DNA from: Burkholderiaceae bacterium
GTDB taxonomy: Bacteria > Pseudomonadota > Gammaproteobacteria > Burkholderiales > Burkholderiaceae_C
Assembly: GCA_014879655.1 (NCBI GenBank)
Contig: JACSRS010000190.1
Coordinates: forward strand, 1-41,808
DNA: 41,808 nucleotides
Reading direction: 5' to 3'
Both the position numbers and the translations under genes were made by a program. This document shows positions 11,215 to 19,045 of this stretch, piece after piece (position 1 is the stretch's first letter; each line of letters opens with the position of its first letter). Below the pieces are notes generated by a model, which worked only from the letters and a program-made list of their open reading frames with translations, had not been told where the DNA came from and searched no databases.

Positions 11215-12423
11215 TCACCGTGCGAGCGCGTCTTCGGCCGTCAGCAGGTCGACGGCGGTCGACAGCCCGTGCGAGGTGCGAAACCACCATTGCGAAAACG
11301 AGTCGCAGCGCCGCTCGACGGCCGCGAACAGGGCCGGTGCAGCCTGGCATTCGGCCCATCGGGTCAGCCACGGTGCCAGATGCGGCTCGGCAAGGCAGCG
11401 CACGCGACGTGCGCCGGCCAGCGCAGCCCCGATGGCGGCGGCGTCGCCGTACCAGTGCTGCGAAGTCAGTTCGGCCATCCGCGTGCCCACGAAGCGCCAG
11501 CGCCGTTCGCTCCACGGCCTTGTGCGGTGGAAGTCGCTGACAAACAGGCCCAGCAGCAGGGTGTCAGGTGCCAGAACCGGCGGTGGACCCAGGCTCCATG
11601 GGTGGATCAGCCAGACGTCCCGGCCGTTCACGAGCCGGGGGTCCGGGGCTGACGCTTGCAGCTCGTCGGGCGGCTCGCAGCGCAGGGACGGTTCCGCCCG
11701 GTCTCCGTCGCCAGTGTGTACCGGTGCCTCCGCGGATGCTTGCGGGCCATTCCGGCGCGCCATCCGGTCAAGCGCCTCGTAAGACGTGTCGATCGCGCTG
11801 CCGGGGCTGTGCCAATGGGTCGGTGCATAGCGGGCCACGTTGTCGGCGTTGAAGAGGTAGGGCTTGCGGCTGGCTGTACCGGTGACCCACTGCCAGCTGA
11901 GGTGGTTGCTGGCCAGGTCGCCGTCGAGAAGGTGGGAGTACAGCCAGTCAGCGCCCGCGCGCCAGTGCACCTTGCGCACATGAACGACGTAGCTGGCCAG
12001 CCACATGCGGGCGTGGTTGTGCAGCATGCCGGTAGCGTAGAGCGTGCGCACCGCCTCGTCCACCACCGGCACACCGGTGCAGCCTTGCCGGATGTCGGCC
12101 GGCAGTTCGCCTGCGTAGGCGTGGTCTGGCAGCGGCCCTTCATGCAGCGATTGCAGGATGCCTTCACCGCGATGCCCCCAGACATGGCGGTAGTAGGCGC
12201 GCCAGCCAAGCTCGAAGACAAACTTGTGCTGCATGTCCAGCGGCTGGCGTGCACAGACGCCGGCCAGCACATCGGTCAGCGTGACAAACCCGTGTGTGAT
12301 GTAAGGCGAGAGCCCTGTCACCGCGCCGTCGAGCGCGTTGCGCGTGCGGGCGTAGGCAGCCGGCCGCACCGCGCCAATGCGGGCGTGGGCGGCCGCAACC
12401 GTGGGCGCAAAGGTCTCAAGCAT
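11215..12423 (-). CDS. FAD-binding photolyase/cryptochrome relative with swapped domain order
   Basis: The start at 12423 is chosen because its ATG overlaps the preceding stop by eight bases (ATGCTTGA); the open frame reaches 12465. The product is 402 residues. The helical FAD-binding domain of photolyases is at the N-terminus (about residues 1-215): ALSPYITHGF-like entry helix (here TGLSPYITHGFVT), FELGWRAYYRHVW, GMLHNHARMWLASYVVHV, then LLDGDLASNHLSWQWVTGT and the asparagine-rich NADNVARY. After a variable linker of about 45 residues comes an alpha/beta domain (about 265-390, starting DVWLIHPWSLG) resembling the antenna-binding domain that normally precedes the FAD domain. I have seen this order in short photolyase-like proteins of Proteobacteria. 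Repair or light-sensing activity is unproven. Confidence 0.82.
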   Translation of the reverse strand: MLETFAPTVAAAHARIGAVRPAAYARTRNALDGAVTGLSPYITHGFVTLTDVLAGVCARQPLDMQHKFVFELGWRAYYRHVWGHRGEGILQSLHEGPLPDHAYAGELPADIRQGCTGVPVVDEAVRTLYATGMLHNHARMWLASYVVHVRKVHWRAGADWLYSHLLDGDLASNHLSWQWVTGTASRKPYLFNADNVARYAPTHWHSPGSAIDTSYEALDRMARRNGPQASAEAPVHTGDGDRAEPSLRCEPPDELQASAPDPRLVNGRDVWLIHPWSLGPPPVLAPDTLLLGLFVSDFHRTRPWSERRWRFVGTRMAELTSQHWYGDAAAIGAALAGARRVRCLAEPHLAPWLTRWAECQAAPALFAAVERRCDSFSQWWFRTSHGLSTAVDLLTAEDALAR

Positions 12424-14014
12424 GCCGAGCGAACCCGTGAGCGGCATCGACCTCGACGCTGGCACCAGCCGCCGCTCCGACCTTGCCGCACCGGATGGCT
12501 GCCGCGCGTTCGTGCACCGCCCGTTTCTGCTCGTCGTTCAGTCGGGCCACGTTTTTCACCTGCAGCGCCATGCGCGGGTTGCGGGCCAGTGCTGCTTCAT
12601 GGCGCATCAGGAAATCCCAGTAAAGGGTCGTAAAAGGGCAGGCTGTGTCGCCGCTGCGCTGCGCCGGGTCGTAGCGGCAGCCTTTGCAGTGCGGGCTCAT
12701 GCGCTGGATGTATTTGCCGGTGGCGATATAGGGTTTGCTGCCCATCTCACCGCCGTCGGCGTACTGGCTCATGCCCAGCGTGTTGGGCAGCTCGACCCAC
12801 TCCACCGCATCAACATAGACCGCCAGGTACCACGCGTGAACCTGTTTCGGATCGACACCCAGCATCAGTGCGTACAGGCCGGTGACCATCAGGCGTTGAA
12901 TGTGGTTGGCGTAGCCGTGCGTGAGCGTCTGCGCGAGCGCATCACGCAGGCAGTCCATGTCGGTGGCGCCGGTCCAGTACCAAGCGGGCAGATCTTCCCG
13001 GGCGCCCAGCGCGTTGCGCTCAAGGTAACCGGGCATCCGGGTCCAGTAGATGCCGCGCACGTATTCGCGCCAGCCGAGGATCTGGCGGATGAAGCCTTCG
13101 GCGCTGGCCAGGGGCACGCGGCCTTCGAGGTACGCTGCTTCGGACGCAGCCACAACTTCACGCGGGTTCAGCAACTTCAGGTTGAGGGCAGCAGACAGGT
13201 GCGCGTGGTACAGCCACGGGTCACCCGGCCACATCGCGTCCTGGTAGCGGCCGAACAGCGGCAGTCGCTCCTTGACGAAAGTTTGCAGGGACTGCAGCGC
13301 CTGCGTGCGAGTCACCGGCCAGGCAAAGCTGTCCAGCCGACCGGGGTGTGACGCAAATCGGTTGTTGACCAGCGCGATGACTTCGCGCGTAACGGCATCG
13401 GGCGCGAATGACGCGCGCGCGGGGAGATCACCCGGCCCGGCAGCGCCGAACGCCTCGCGGTTGTCGACGTCGAAGTTCCACTGGCCGCCCGTTGGCGCAT
13501 CGCCGTTCATCAGCACGCGATGTCGCTTGCGCTGCTCGCGGTAGAAGAACTCCATGCGCAGCGATTTGCGGCCCCGGGCGTGCGCCGCGAACTCGCGGAC
13601 GCTGCAGAAGAAGTGGCGGTCCTCGCGAATCTCCAGAGGCAGGCCGCTGGCTGCTGCCACGGCCTGGAGGGCCTGCAGCACGTGCCAATCACCCGGGGCG
13701 GTCATCACCAGCCGCTCGGGCCGCAGGCGCAGGATGTCGGCTGCCAATTGCGCCTGCAGGCTGGCCTCGCTGCGGGGCGTGTCCAGACGGGTGTAGTGCA
13801 ACGTGCGGCCGGCGGCTTGCAGCGCCAGCGCGAAGTGCCGCATCGCCGACAGGAAAAGGGCTGTGCGCGGCTTGCTCGACCACACGTGGGTCGACTCCTC
13901 GTCCACCTCCGCCATCCAGACGGCATCCACGCCCGCATCGAAGCCATCAAAGGCGGCAGCGTCAAGGTCGAGCTGGTCCCCCAGCACGATGATCAGGTTT
14001 CGCAACTCAGGCAC
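12416..14014 (-). CDS. FeS-type bacterial (6-4) photolyase / CryPro family protein
   Basis: The product is 532 residues, close to the 505-520 usual for this family. It starts with GTG at 14014 inside GTGCCTGA, overlapping the DUF2256 stop by eight bases. It begins LRNLIIVLGDQLDLD, typical of the group formerly called deoxyribodipyrimidine photolyase-related proteins (PhrB of Agrobacterium, CryB of Rhodobacter). The four cysteines that hold the [4Fe-4S] cluster are present at residues 355 (MDCLRD), 443 and 446 (HCKGC) and 459 (TACPF). The FAD-binding region includes LMVTGLYALMLGVDPKQVHAWYLAVY-like helices and the asparagine-bearing NTLGMSQYADGG. PhrB repairs (6-4) photoproducts using blue light and a lumazine antenna; that function is likely here. 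It is coupled to neighbours on both sides. Confidence 0.93.
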   Translation of the reverse strand: MPELRNLIIVLGDQLDLDAAAFDGFDAGVDAVWMAEVDEESTHVWSSKPRTALFLSAMRHFALALQAAGRTLHYTRLDTPRSEASLQAQLAADILRLRPERLVMTAPGDWHVLQALQAVAAASGLPLEIREDRHFFCSVREFAAHARGRKSLRMEFFYREQRKRHRVLMNGDAPTGGQWNFDVDNREAFGAAGPGDLPARASFAPDAVTREVIALVNNRFASHPGRLDSFAWPVTRTQALQSLQTFVKERLPLFGRYQDAMWPGDPWLYHAHLSAALNLKLLNPREVVAASEAAYLEGRVPLASAEGFIRQILGWREYVRGIYWTRMPGYLERNALGAREDLPAWYWTGATDMDCLRDALAQTLTHGYANHIQRLMVTGLYALMLGVDPKQVHAWYLAVYVDAVEWVELPNTLGMSQYADGGEMGSKPYIATGKYIQRMSPHCKGCRYDPAQRSGDTACPFTTLYWDFLMRHEAALARNPRMALQVKNVARLNDEQKRAVHERAAAIRCGKVGAAAGASVEVDAAHGFARHA

Positions 14015-14174
14015 TTCGACCCTTGCCGCGACGACAAGCTTCGGAGCAGAACTTCACCTCGGCCCAGTTCTTCGCCCAGTTGCGGCGCCAGCTCATGGGT
14101 TGGCCGCAGTTGGCGCAAGGCTTGATCGGCAAGGCAGCTTTGTTGCCGCGAAAGCCAGTGGGGCGCAGCGTCAT
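14007..14174 (-). CDS. DUF2256 small zinc-ribbon-like protein, 55 residues
   Basis: A 55-residue frame runs from ATG 14174 to TGA 14007. It contains KPCANCGQPMSWRRNW followed by VKFCSEACRRG, the CxxC...CxxxC pattern of the DUF2256 family, which is about 50 residues long and very often sits next to cryptochrome and photolyase genes. Four cysteines suggest one bound zinc. Its stop overlaps the photolyase start by eight bases, and its start overlaps the stop of a possible 53-residue ORF. The molecular role is unknown; the constant link suggests help in folding, cluster insertion or DNA access for the FeS photolyase (inference). Confidence 0.85.
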   Translation of the reverse strand: MTLRPTGFRGNKAALPIKPCANCGQPMSWRRNWAKNWAEVKFCSEACRRGKGRSA

Positions 14175-14332
14175 CGGGCTTTGAGTCGGCTGGGGTGCGA
14201 GTTCGCGCCTCGCCGGAACGGATGCCCGCCACGCCCGGGCGGCAAGCCCACGACAGAAAGCGAGGACGTGGAGCCTTCTCCGGCGCGCCAGGTTTGCAGC
14301 ACGGTGAGAAGGCGCGGATTTGACGTTGTCAT
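14171..14332 (-). CDS. Possible 53-residue ORF coupled to DUF2256 gene
   Basis: An ATG at 14332 opens a frame beginning MTTSNPRLLTVLQTWRAGEG and closing with a TGA that overlaps the DUF2256 ATG (ATGA). The product is basic and rich in Gly, Arg and Ser with no domain I recognise. The exact ATGA overlap and position at the head of a coupled gene string argue for reality; the weak ribosome site (no clear GGAG) argues against. It could be the true 5' gene of the leftward operon. Confidence 0.4.
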   Translation of the reverse strand: MTTSNPRLLTVLQTWRAGEGSTSSLSVVGLPPGRGGHPFRRGANSHPSRLKAR

Positions 14333-14448
14333 GATGAGAACTCTAGCGATATCCGATTCACCATGAGTTCAATAGTGGATTTGTAGTTTCAATTGCCGCG
14401 AAATGTGATTCAATTCGGCTTCATTCGAGGTATTTTGTTTGTCAGCCT
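14333..14448. promoter_or_regulatory. Divergent AT-richer promoter region of the photolyase cluster
   Basis: This 116-base gap separates the leftward photolyase operon from the rightward MerR gene and is clearly richer in A and T than its surroundings. It contains repeated TTCAAT words, at least one on each strand (TTTCAATT, ATTCAATTC and, reversed, ATTGAAC). A LitR/CarH-type regulator would be expected to bind here, but I could not define a convincing operator or -35/-10 pair. Confidence 0.4.
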
Positions 14449-15567
14449 ATGAAATCCAGCGATCAGCCTCAGCCGCCTCAACAGCTAGCAGCCGATGTGT
14501 CTGGCCGGCCGGTCCATCGCAGTGGCGCAGTGGCTCGCATGCTGCGCATGCCGGTGGCGACCTTGAGGGTCTGGGAAAGGCGTTATGGGTTGACCCGTCC
14601 GGCGCTACCGGGGGGTGGCCAGCGCCTTTATTCAGCCGACGACGTGCGTCGCCTGGCCTTGCTGAAGCGGTTGACGGACCTCGGCCACGCGATCGGCAGC
14701 CTGGCCACAATGAACATGGCGCAGCTGCAGCGCGTGGCTTCCACGCACGAGCAGGCGCTGGCGGCTACCGGGAAAGGGTTGCGCGAAGCGGCTGACAGCC
14801 GCCCGAGTGTTCGGCCCTGGCGGCTTGTGGTGATCGGCGCCGCGCTGGGTGCCCGCCTGCAGCGGCCCGCGCTGTTGCGCCGGCTCAGCCGGCCCCTGGT
14901 GCTGCTCGGCCCGTTCGACGACGCCGCGCAGGCCGCCGCGACGCCAGGTACATCGGATGCAGACGCCGTGCTGCTGCACGCGCCTCACCTGCAGGCGGAC
15001 TGGCTGGCTGCCATCGACGCCGCTGCGCCAGCCCTGGCCGGGCTGCCGAAAGCGGTGTTATACGGCTTTGCTGCCGAGCGCGTGTGCGACGCCCTGGCGA
15101 CGGACGGCACGTTCTTGCTGCGCGAGCCGCAGCCGGACGCCGTGCTGGCGCAATGGCTGTGCGCGCTGTCAACGGCGACCACAACAAACTTACGACCGGC
15201 GCCGGATGCGGTCGCTGACCTGAGTTCAGCCGAGCCCGTGCCGCCACGCCGCTGGGACGATGCGGCTTTGGCTGACTTCGCGAGCCGCGCCACAACCATC
15301 TCCTGCGAGTGCCCCCGCCACGTGGCCGAGCTGCTCATGCAGTTGTCGCACTTCGAGTCCTACAGCGCCGATTGCGCAAACCGCCATGCTGCGGACGCCG
15401 AGCTTCACGCTTACCTGGGGCAAACTGCAGCCGTTTCCCGCGCGCAATTCGAAGCGGCGCTCGAGCACGTGGCCTTGCACGAAGGCCTGATGCTGCCTGC
15501 AATGTCGCGGCATGGCGCTCGGCGCCAGAAATACTCGACATCCGCGCAGCAGCGAGACCGGACCTGA
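14449..15567 (+). CDS. LitR/CarH-like MerR-family regulator without B12-binding motif
   Basis: The product has 372 residues. A MerR DNA-binding domain occupies about residues 22-95 (RSGAVARMLRMPVATLRVWERRYGLTRP split over helix-turn-helix, then GGQRLYSADDVRRLALLKRL). The middle part, about 118-245, looks like an alpha/beta fold (RLVVIGAALGARLQ onward) but lacks the DxHxxG cobalamin motif of light-sensing CarH/LitR. The last 90 residues carry ECPRHVAELLMQLSHFESYSADC, a segment I know from MerR regulators next to photolyases in Burkholderiales. LitR-type proteins repress photolyase and related genes in the dark. This one is divergent from the photolyase operon and directly precedes a SOUL gene, so it probably controls both, with a signal that is not B12 through that motif. 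Confidence 0.85.
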   Translation: MKSSDQPQPPQQLAADVSGRPVHRSGAVARMLRMPVATLRVWERRYGLTRPALPGGGQRLYSADDVRRLALLKRLTDLGHAIGSLATMNMAQLQRVASTHEQALAATGKGLREAADSRPSVRPWRLVVIGAALGARLQRPALLRRLSRPLVLLGPFDDAAQAAATPGTSDADAVLLHAPHLQADWLAAIDAAAPALAGLPKAVLYGFAAERVCDALATDGTFLLREPQPDAVLAQWLCALSTATTTNLRPAPDAVADLSSAEPVPPRRWDDAALADFASRATTISCECPRHVAELLMQLSHFESYSADCANRHAADAELHAYLGQTAAVSRAQFEAALEHVALHEGLMLPAMSRHGARRQKYSTSAQQRDRT

Positions 15568-15659
15568 ACGGCCGCCAAAACGCCGAACGACCCTTCGCGA
15601 GCCGACGCCCAAGCACCGTCTCACATCCTCATTGCTGCTCTTCTGCCTTGCCTGCCACC

Positions 15660-16265
15660 ATGCGACCTCTTCTGCTTCTGGTCATACTCGCCACCATGCC
15701 CTTGTTCAGCCACGCGATCGAAGAACCTGACTACGAAGTCACCCGGAAGCTCGACACGGTGGAGTTGCGCCGGTACATGCCCTACGTCGTTGCCGAGGTG
15801 GTGCTGGACAGTTCGCCTGAAGACGCCGGCAGCAAAGCCTTCCCGATTCTTGCCGGCTACATCTTCGGCAAGAACAAGGGCGAGAAGAAGTTCGCGATGA
15901 CAGCGCCTGTGACCCAGACCGCCGTGCCCGTGAAGATGGAGATGACCGCGCCCGTGACCCAGGCCGCCGTGCCGGGCGGCATGCGGGTGCAGTTCGTTTT
16001 GCCCAAAGGGGTGACGCTGGCGACAGCGCCCGAGCCGATCGACCCGCGCGTGCAGCTGCGGGAGGTACCGGCCGGCAACTGGGCCGTCATCCGTTACTCG
16101 GGCACCTGGTCACAGGCCAACTACCTGGAGCACCTGGGCGAGTTGAAGGCGGCCCTGGAAGAGGCGGGCGTCGCCACCCAGGGCGAGCCCGTTCTGGCGC
16201 GATACAACGCGCCCTTCACGCCATGGTTCATGCGGCGCAACGAGATCTGGCTGGCGCTGCATTGA
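15660..16265 (+). CDS. Secreted SOUL heme-binding family protein
   Basis: The ATG at 15660 starts MRPLLLLVILATMPLFSHA, a signal peptide, followed by IEEPDYEVTRKLDTVELRRY; total length 201 residues. The SOUL/HEBP domain fills the mature protein, with the family hallmarks KFAMTAPVTQ and a second EMTAPVTQ about 17 residues later, then late RYSGTWSQANY and RYNAPFTPWFMRRNE. Family members bind heme or porphyrins. The open frame extends far upstream through the MerR gene but has no support. It follows the MerR stop by 92 bases. Porphyrins are phototoxic, so a periplasmic tetrapyrrole binder in a photolyase cluster fits protection against light (inference). Confidence 0.9.
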   Translation: MRPLLLLVILATMPLFSHAIEEPDYEVTRKLDTVELRRYMPYVVAEVVLDSSPEDAGSKAFPILAGYIFGKNKGEKKFAMTAPVTQTAVPVKMEMTAPVTQAAVPGGMRVQFVLPKGVTLATAPEPIDPRVQLREVPAGNWAVIRYSGTWSQANYLEHLGELKAALEEAGVATQGEPVLARYNAPFTPWFMRRNEIWLALH

Positions 16266-16573
16266 TGCCGTTGCTGTTGACTTGCGGGATGCGGCCAACT
16301 TCTGACGACATCGCCCGACCCGCGCGTGTTTTTCGATCGTCCTGCCGTGAATCAAGTCGGACGCAAAGGGCAACGCCACTGTCAATCCTGAATGGACCAG
16401 TCTGCCAGGCGGCTCTTTTTCTGTAGCGCCCGCTCCGGCGAGCCCACAGACAAGTGCCAGGCAACCGGGGCACGCCGCGGCTTCCGGCGACGCGTTGAAG
16501 TAATCCGCTGTTACCCGCTGTGCGCGGGTGCCGCCAACAATGGCTGCTCCATAAACCACCCCAGGAGACAAAT
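16266..16573. other. 308-base gap without a gene
   Basis: Between the SOUL stop and the PfpI start I find no supported ORF. A small perfect hairpin is present at 16513-16529 (ACCCGC, loop of five, GCGGGT) without a T run, and AGGAGA at 16563-16568 is the ribosome site of the next gene. No promoter stands out. Confidence 0.5.
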
Positions 16574-17152
16574 ATGGGCAAGAAGCTGTTGATGATCTGT
16601 GGCGACTACTGCGAAGACTACGAAACCATGGTGCCGTTTCAGGCGCTGCAGGCCGTGGGCCACACGGTGCACGCGGTGGCGCCGGACAAGAAGGCCGGCG
16701 ACTTCATCATGACCGCCATTCACGATTTCGAAGGCGCGCAGACCTACAGCGAGAAGCCCGGTCACCGCTTCACGCTCAACGCCACCATGGCCGACATCAA
16801 GCCGGAGAATTACGACGCGCTGGTCATCCCGGGTGGCCGTGGCCCCGAATACCTGCGCATGCACGCGATCGTGATGACGCTGGTCAAGCACTTCACCGGC
16901 AGCGGCAAGCCGGTGGCGGCCATCTGCCATGGTGCCCAGCTGCTGGCGGCCACCGGCGACATCAAGGGCAAGACGATTTCCGCCTACCCGGCCTGCCAGG
17001 TCGAGGTGGAACTGGCCGGCGCCACCTATGCCAACATTGCGGTGGACCAGGCAGTGACCGACGGTAACTATGTCACCGCGCCGGCCTGGCCTGCGCACCC
17101 GGCGTGGATTGCCCAGTTCCTGGCGGTGCTGGGGACGAAAATCACCCACTGA
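16574..17152 (+). CDS. DJ-1/PfpI family protein
   Basis: AGGAGA at 16563-16568 supports the ATG at 16574, giving 192 residues. The fold signature starts KKLLMICGDYCEDYE, contains YDALVIPGGRGPEYLR around residues 85-100 and the nucleophile elbow AAICHGAQLLAA with the conserved cysteine near residue 120. The acidic residue that polarises this cysteine is present in the GDYCEDYE stretch. Family members include deglycases/hydratases for glyoxals, proteases and chaperones, so the exact reaction cannot be named. It is cytosolic with no signal peptide. The RHH protein follows 89 bases later with an equally strong ribosome site. Confidence 0.9.
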   Translation: MGKKLLMICGDYCEDYETMVPFQALQAVGHTVHAVAPDKKAGDFIMTAIHDFEGAQTYSEKPGHRFTLNATMADIKPENYDALVIPGGRGPEYLRMHAIVMTLVKHFTGSGKPVAAICHGAQLLAATGDIKGKTISAYPACQVEVELAGATYANIAVDQAVTDGNYVTAPAWPAHPAWIAQFLAVLGTKITH

Positions 17153-17241
17153 AGCGCGCGGACAAACCAGGAAGAATGGCGGGCGGGCACGGTGCCCGAC
17201 CCGCCGCGCCGCTGCAGGCGGCACCCGACAGGAGACCAGCC

Positions 17242-17643
17242 ATGTGTGAAATCTTCATCAGCGCCAGCCCCGACAGCTACGCCAGCCGCACGCGATCGGT
17301 GCGGCTGCACGGCGTGGTCACCAGCATCCGGCTGGAGAACCTGTACTGGGACGTGCTCGAAGAAATCGGCCTGCGTGACGGCATGGGCGTGGTGCAGCTG
17401 ATCGAAAAGCTGTATGACGAGCTGGTGGTAGCGCGCGGCGAGGTCGGCAACTTCGCCTCGTTCCTGCGCGTGAGCGCGCTGCGCTACATGGCGCTGCAGG
17501 CGCACCAGCGCATACCGATGGACGTCAAGGTGCCGATCCGCTCGCTGAATGCGGCTGCCGTGCTGCACGAACTGCCGCCCAACTGGGCCCGGCAACGCGT
17601 CGAGGGGGCTGACAGCAACGTCCGTCAACTCCGAAAACAATAG
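17242..17643 (+). CDS. Ribbon-helix-helix domain protein
   Basis: AGGAGA at 17230-17235 marks the ATG at 17242, giving 133 residues; upstream in-frame starts are ignored. It starts MCEIFISASPDSYASRTRSV, then has RLHGVVTSIRLENLYWDVLEEIGLRDG split over the ribbon and first helix, and the second helix VVQLIEKLYDEL. This is the pattern of the Burkholderiales RHH proteins seen as stand-alone regulators or next to aryl-sulfate sulfotransferases. It probably binds DNA as a dimer. Residues 85-133 are low in recognised structure. Its stop codon TAG is part of a dispersed repeat (AATAGC). Confidence 0.85.
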   Translation: MCEIFISASPDSYASRTRSVRLHGVVTSIRLENLYWDVLEEIGLRDGMGVVQLIEKLYDELVVARGEVGNFASFLRVSALRYMALQAHQRIPMDVKVPIRSLNAAAVLHELPPNWARQRVEGADSNVRQLRKQ

Positions 17644-17667
17644 CTGAAACTGACCATTTGACGCTGG
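17639..17667 (+). repeat. Dispersed repeat, copy 1
   Basis: AATAGC (17639-17644), six bases, then TGACCATTTGACGCTGG (17651-17667). The 17-base core is identical to copies at 30265-30281 (reverse strand) and 38575-38591. This copy overlaps the stop codon of the RHH gene. Confidence 0.85.
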
Positions 17668-17708
17668 CTACAGCCAAAAAATATCAAAAAATCTGGGCAA
17701 ACAGAGCA

Positions 17709-17740
17709 GGGGGGTCCCCCGCAGGAAAGGGCCTTCCTGC
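17709..17740. repeat. Two small hairpins upstream of the AhpD-like gene
   Basis: A G-run/C-run pair (17709-17720) is followed by GCAGGAA (17721-17727) and its perfect complement TTCCTGC (17734-17740). There is no T run downstream. They may end the RHH transcript or be part of a longer leader of the next gene. Confidence 0.35.
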
Positions 17741-17863
17741 CTGACAGCGGGCCGAGGGGCCAGCTTTGCGGTCGGGCGCCTGCCCGGTCTTCTGTGCAGA
17801 ATGAATCACCGCCCGCGCGCATCCGGCGCCGGGCGGCCGTTCTTTGTGCGAGGAGACAACAAC

Positions 17864-18457
17864 ATGCCCCACCTGAACCCGGTTGCGCTGGCCGACGTGG
17901 CCGAACCCGACATTGCCGAGCGTTTTGCCCATTACCAGAAGACGCGCGGCTTCACGCCCAACAGCATCATGACCATGGTGCGGCGCCCGAACATCGTGCG
18001 CGCCTTCATGGCGCTGAACCAGGCGGTGCTGTACGAGGGCACGGTGCCCGAGTCGACCAAGATGCTGGTCAGTCTGGCCTGCAGCTTTGCCGCCGGCTGC
18101 CGCTACTGCCAGTCGCACATGGCCAACCTGTCCAGCATCTACCAGGTGCCGGACGAAAAGATTGCCGCGCTGTGGGACTTTGAAAAAAGTGCGCTTTTCA
18201 ACCCCGCCGAGCGCGCCGCCATTTCGCTGGCGATGAAGGCGGCGCGCCTGCCCAACGAGGCCGAGGCGGCGGATTTTGACGAACTGAAGAAGCACTATGA
18301 CGACGGCCAGATCGTCGAGATCGTTGCGGCCATCGCGCTGTTTGGCTATCTGAACCGCTGGAACGACACCATGGCAACCGAGCTCGAGCCCTGGCCGTCA
18401 GAGGTGGCCGAGCGCACGATAGGCAGGGCGGGCTGGGACAAAGGCAAGCATCAATAG
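17864..18457 (+). CDS. Carboxymuconolactone decarboxylase/AhpD-like protein
   Basis: GAGGAGA before 17864 supports this start over the longer frame from 17801; the product is 197 residues. The AhpD-like core is at about residues 40-130: VPESTKMLVSLACSFAAGCRYCQSHMANLS, here described in pieces, with the CxxC pair and the following histidine that form the peroxidatic/thiol-active site of AhpD proteins. Similar stand-alone proteins are annotated as carboxymuconolactone decarboxylase family, but the CRYCQSH motif favours a thiol-based peroxidase or disulfide role rather than decarboxylation. Cytosolic, all-helical. Partner reductase not seen nearby. Confidence 0.88.
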   Translation: MPHLNPVALADVAEPDIAERFAHYQKTRGFTPNSIMTMVRRPNIVRAFMALNQAVLYEGTVPESTKMLVSLACSFAAGCRYCQSHMANLSSIYQVPDEKIAALWDFEKSALFNPAERAAISLAMKAARLPNEAEAADFDELKKHYDDGQIVEIVAAIALFGYLNRWNDTMATELEPWPSEVAERTIGRAGWDKGKHQ

Positions 18458-18522
18458 GTGCAGGGGCCAGCCCCGCAGTCTGGCTCAGAGCGAGGAAACG
18501 CAGTTGCCGGCGGGGCCGCGCC

Positions 18523-18972
18523 TCAGTTTCGCGAGACGATCTCGGTCAGCGAGACCGGGCGAAACTCGCCGTCGTCGGGCTTGCCGCTTTCAGCGGCAAC
18601 GGCGGCGGTGGAGACACGCTCGCTCAGGCTCAGCCGCTCGTTGAGAAGGCGGAATTCGGTCGAGATGAGCTTGTGCAGGTTTTCGATGCGTGACGCTTCG
18701 GCCTTGTCGGCCAGATCATGGGCGCGCTGTACTTCCTTGAGCAGGCGGCGTGTTTCCATCAGCGAGCTGATCTGATTGCGCAGGTAAAGCACGAAGAAGA
18801 TCGCGAACAACCCGCCCGCCGCCGCCAGCATGACCACGCCCAGTGGTGCGCTGATCTGCAGGAACAGCAGGTCAATCTGCGCGTTGGCCATCATCACGTT
18901 CCAGTTCAGTACGACGAGCGCGGCAATGATCGCGGTCGCCACCCAGGCGAGGTAGGTGCTGATTTTCTGCAT
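18523..18972 (-). CDS. Small inner-membrane protein with coiled coil (LapA/DUF1049-like)
   Basis: The 149-residue product has two membrane segments, about residues 7-26 (AWVATAIIAALVVLNW) and 42-64 (APLGVVMLAAAGGLFAIFF), joined by a short loop, then a charged helical stretch at 68-118 likely to form a coiled coil in the cytoplasm. This is the topology of LapA/DUF1049 proteins, which act with LapB in LPS assembly control, but sequence identity with LapA is not evident and the gene is not beside lapB here. The tail (SGKPDDGEFRPVSLTEIVSRN) is polar and may be disordered. It may be only a structural look-alike. Confidence 0.7.
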   Translation of the reverse strand: MQKISTYLAWVATAIIAALVVLNWNVMMANAQIDLLFLQISAPLGVVMLAAAGGLFAIFFVLYLRNQISSLMETRRLLKEVQRAHDLADKAEASRIENLHKLISTEFRLLNERLSLSERVSTAAVAAESGKPDDGEFRPVSLTEIVSRN

Positions 18973-19045
18973 GACGGGTTCTTTCGGACGGGGAATGCTG
19001 CGGGTCGGGGGGCGCGGCCTCGCGGAGGCCAGTTGCCGTCACTAT

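Noticed and set aside
13993-14232. 79-codon reverse-strand frame in the DUF2256 region
   Set aside because: The DUF2256 protein with its four cysteines is in a different frame (14174-14007); this frame lacks any motif.
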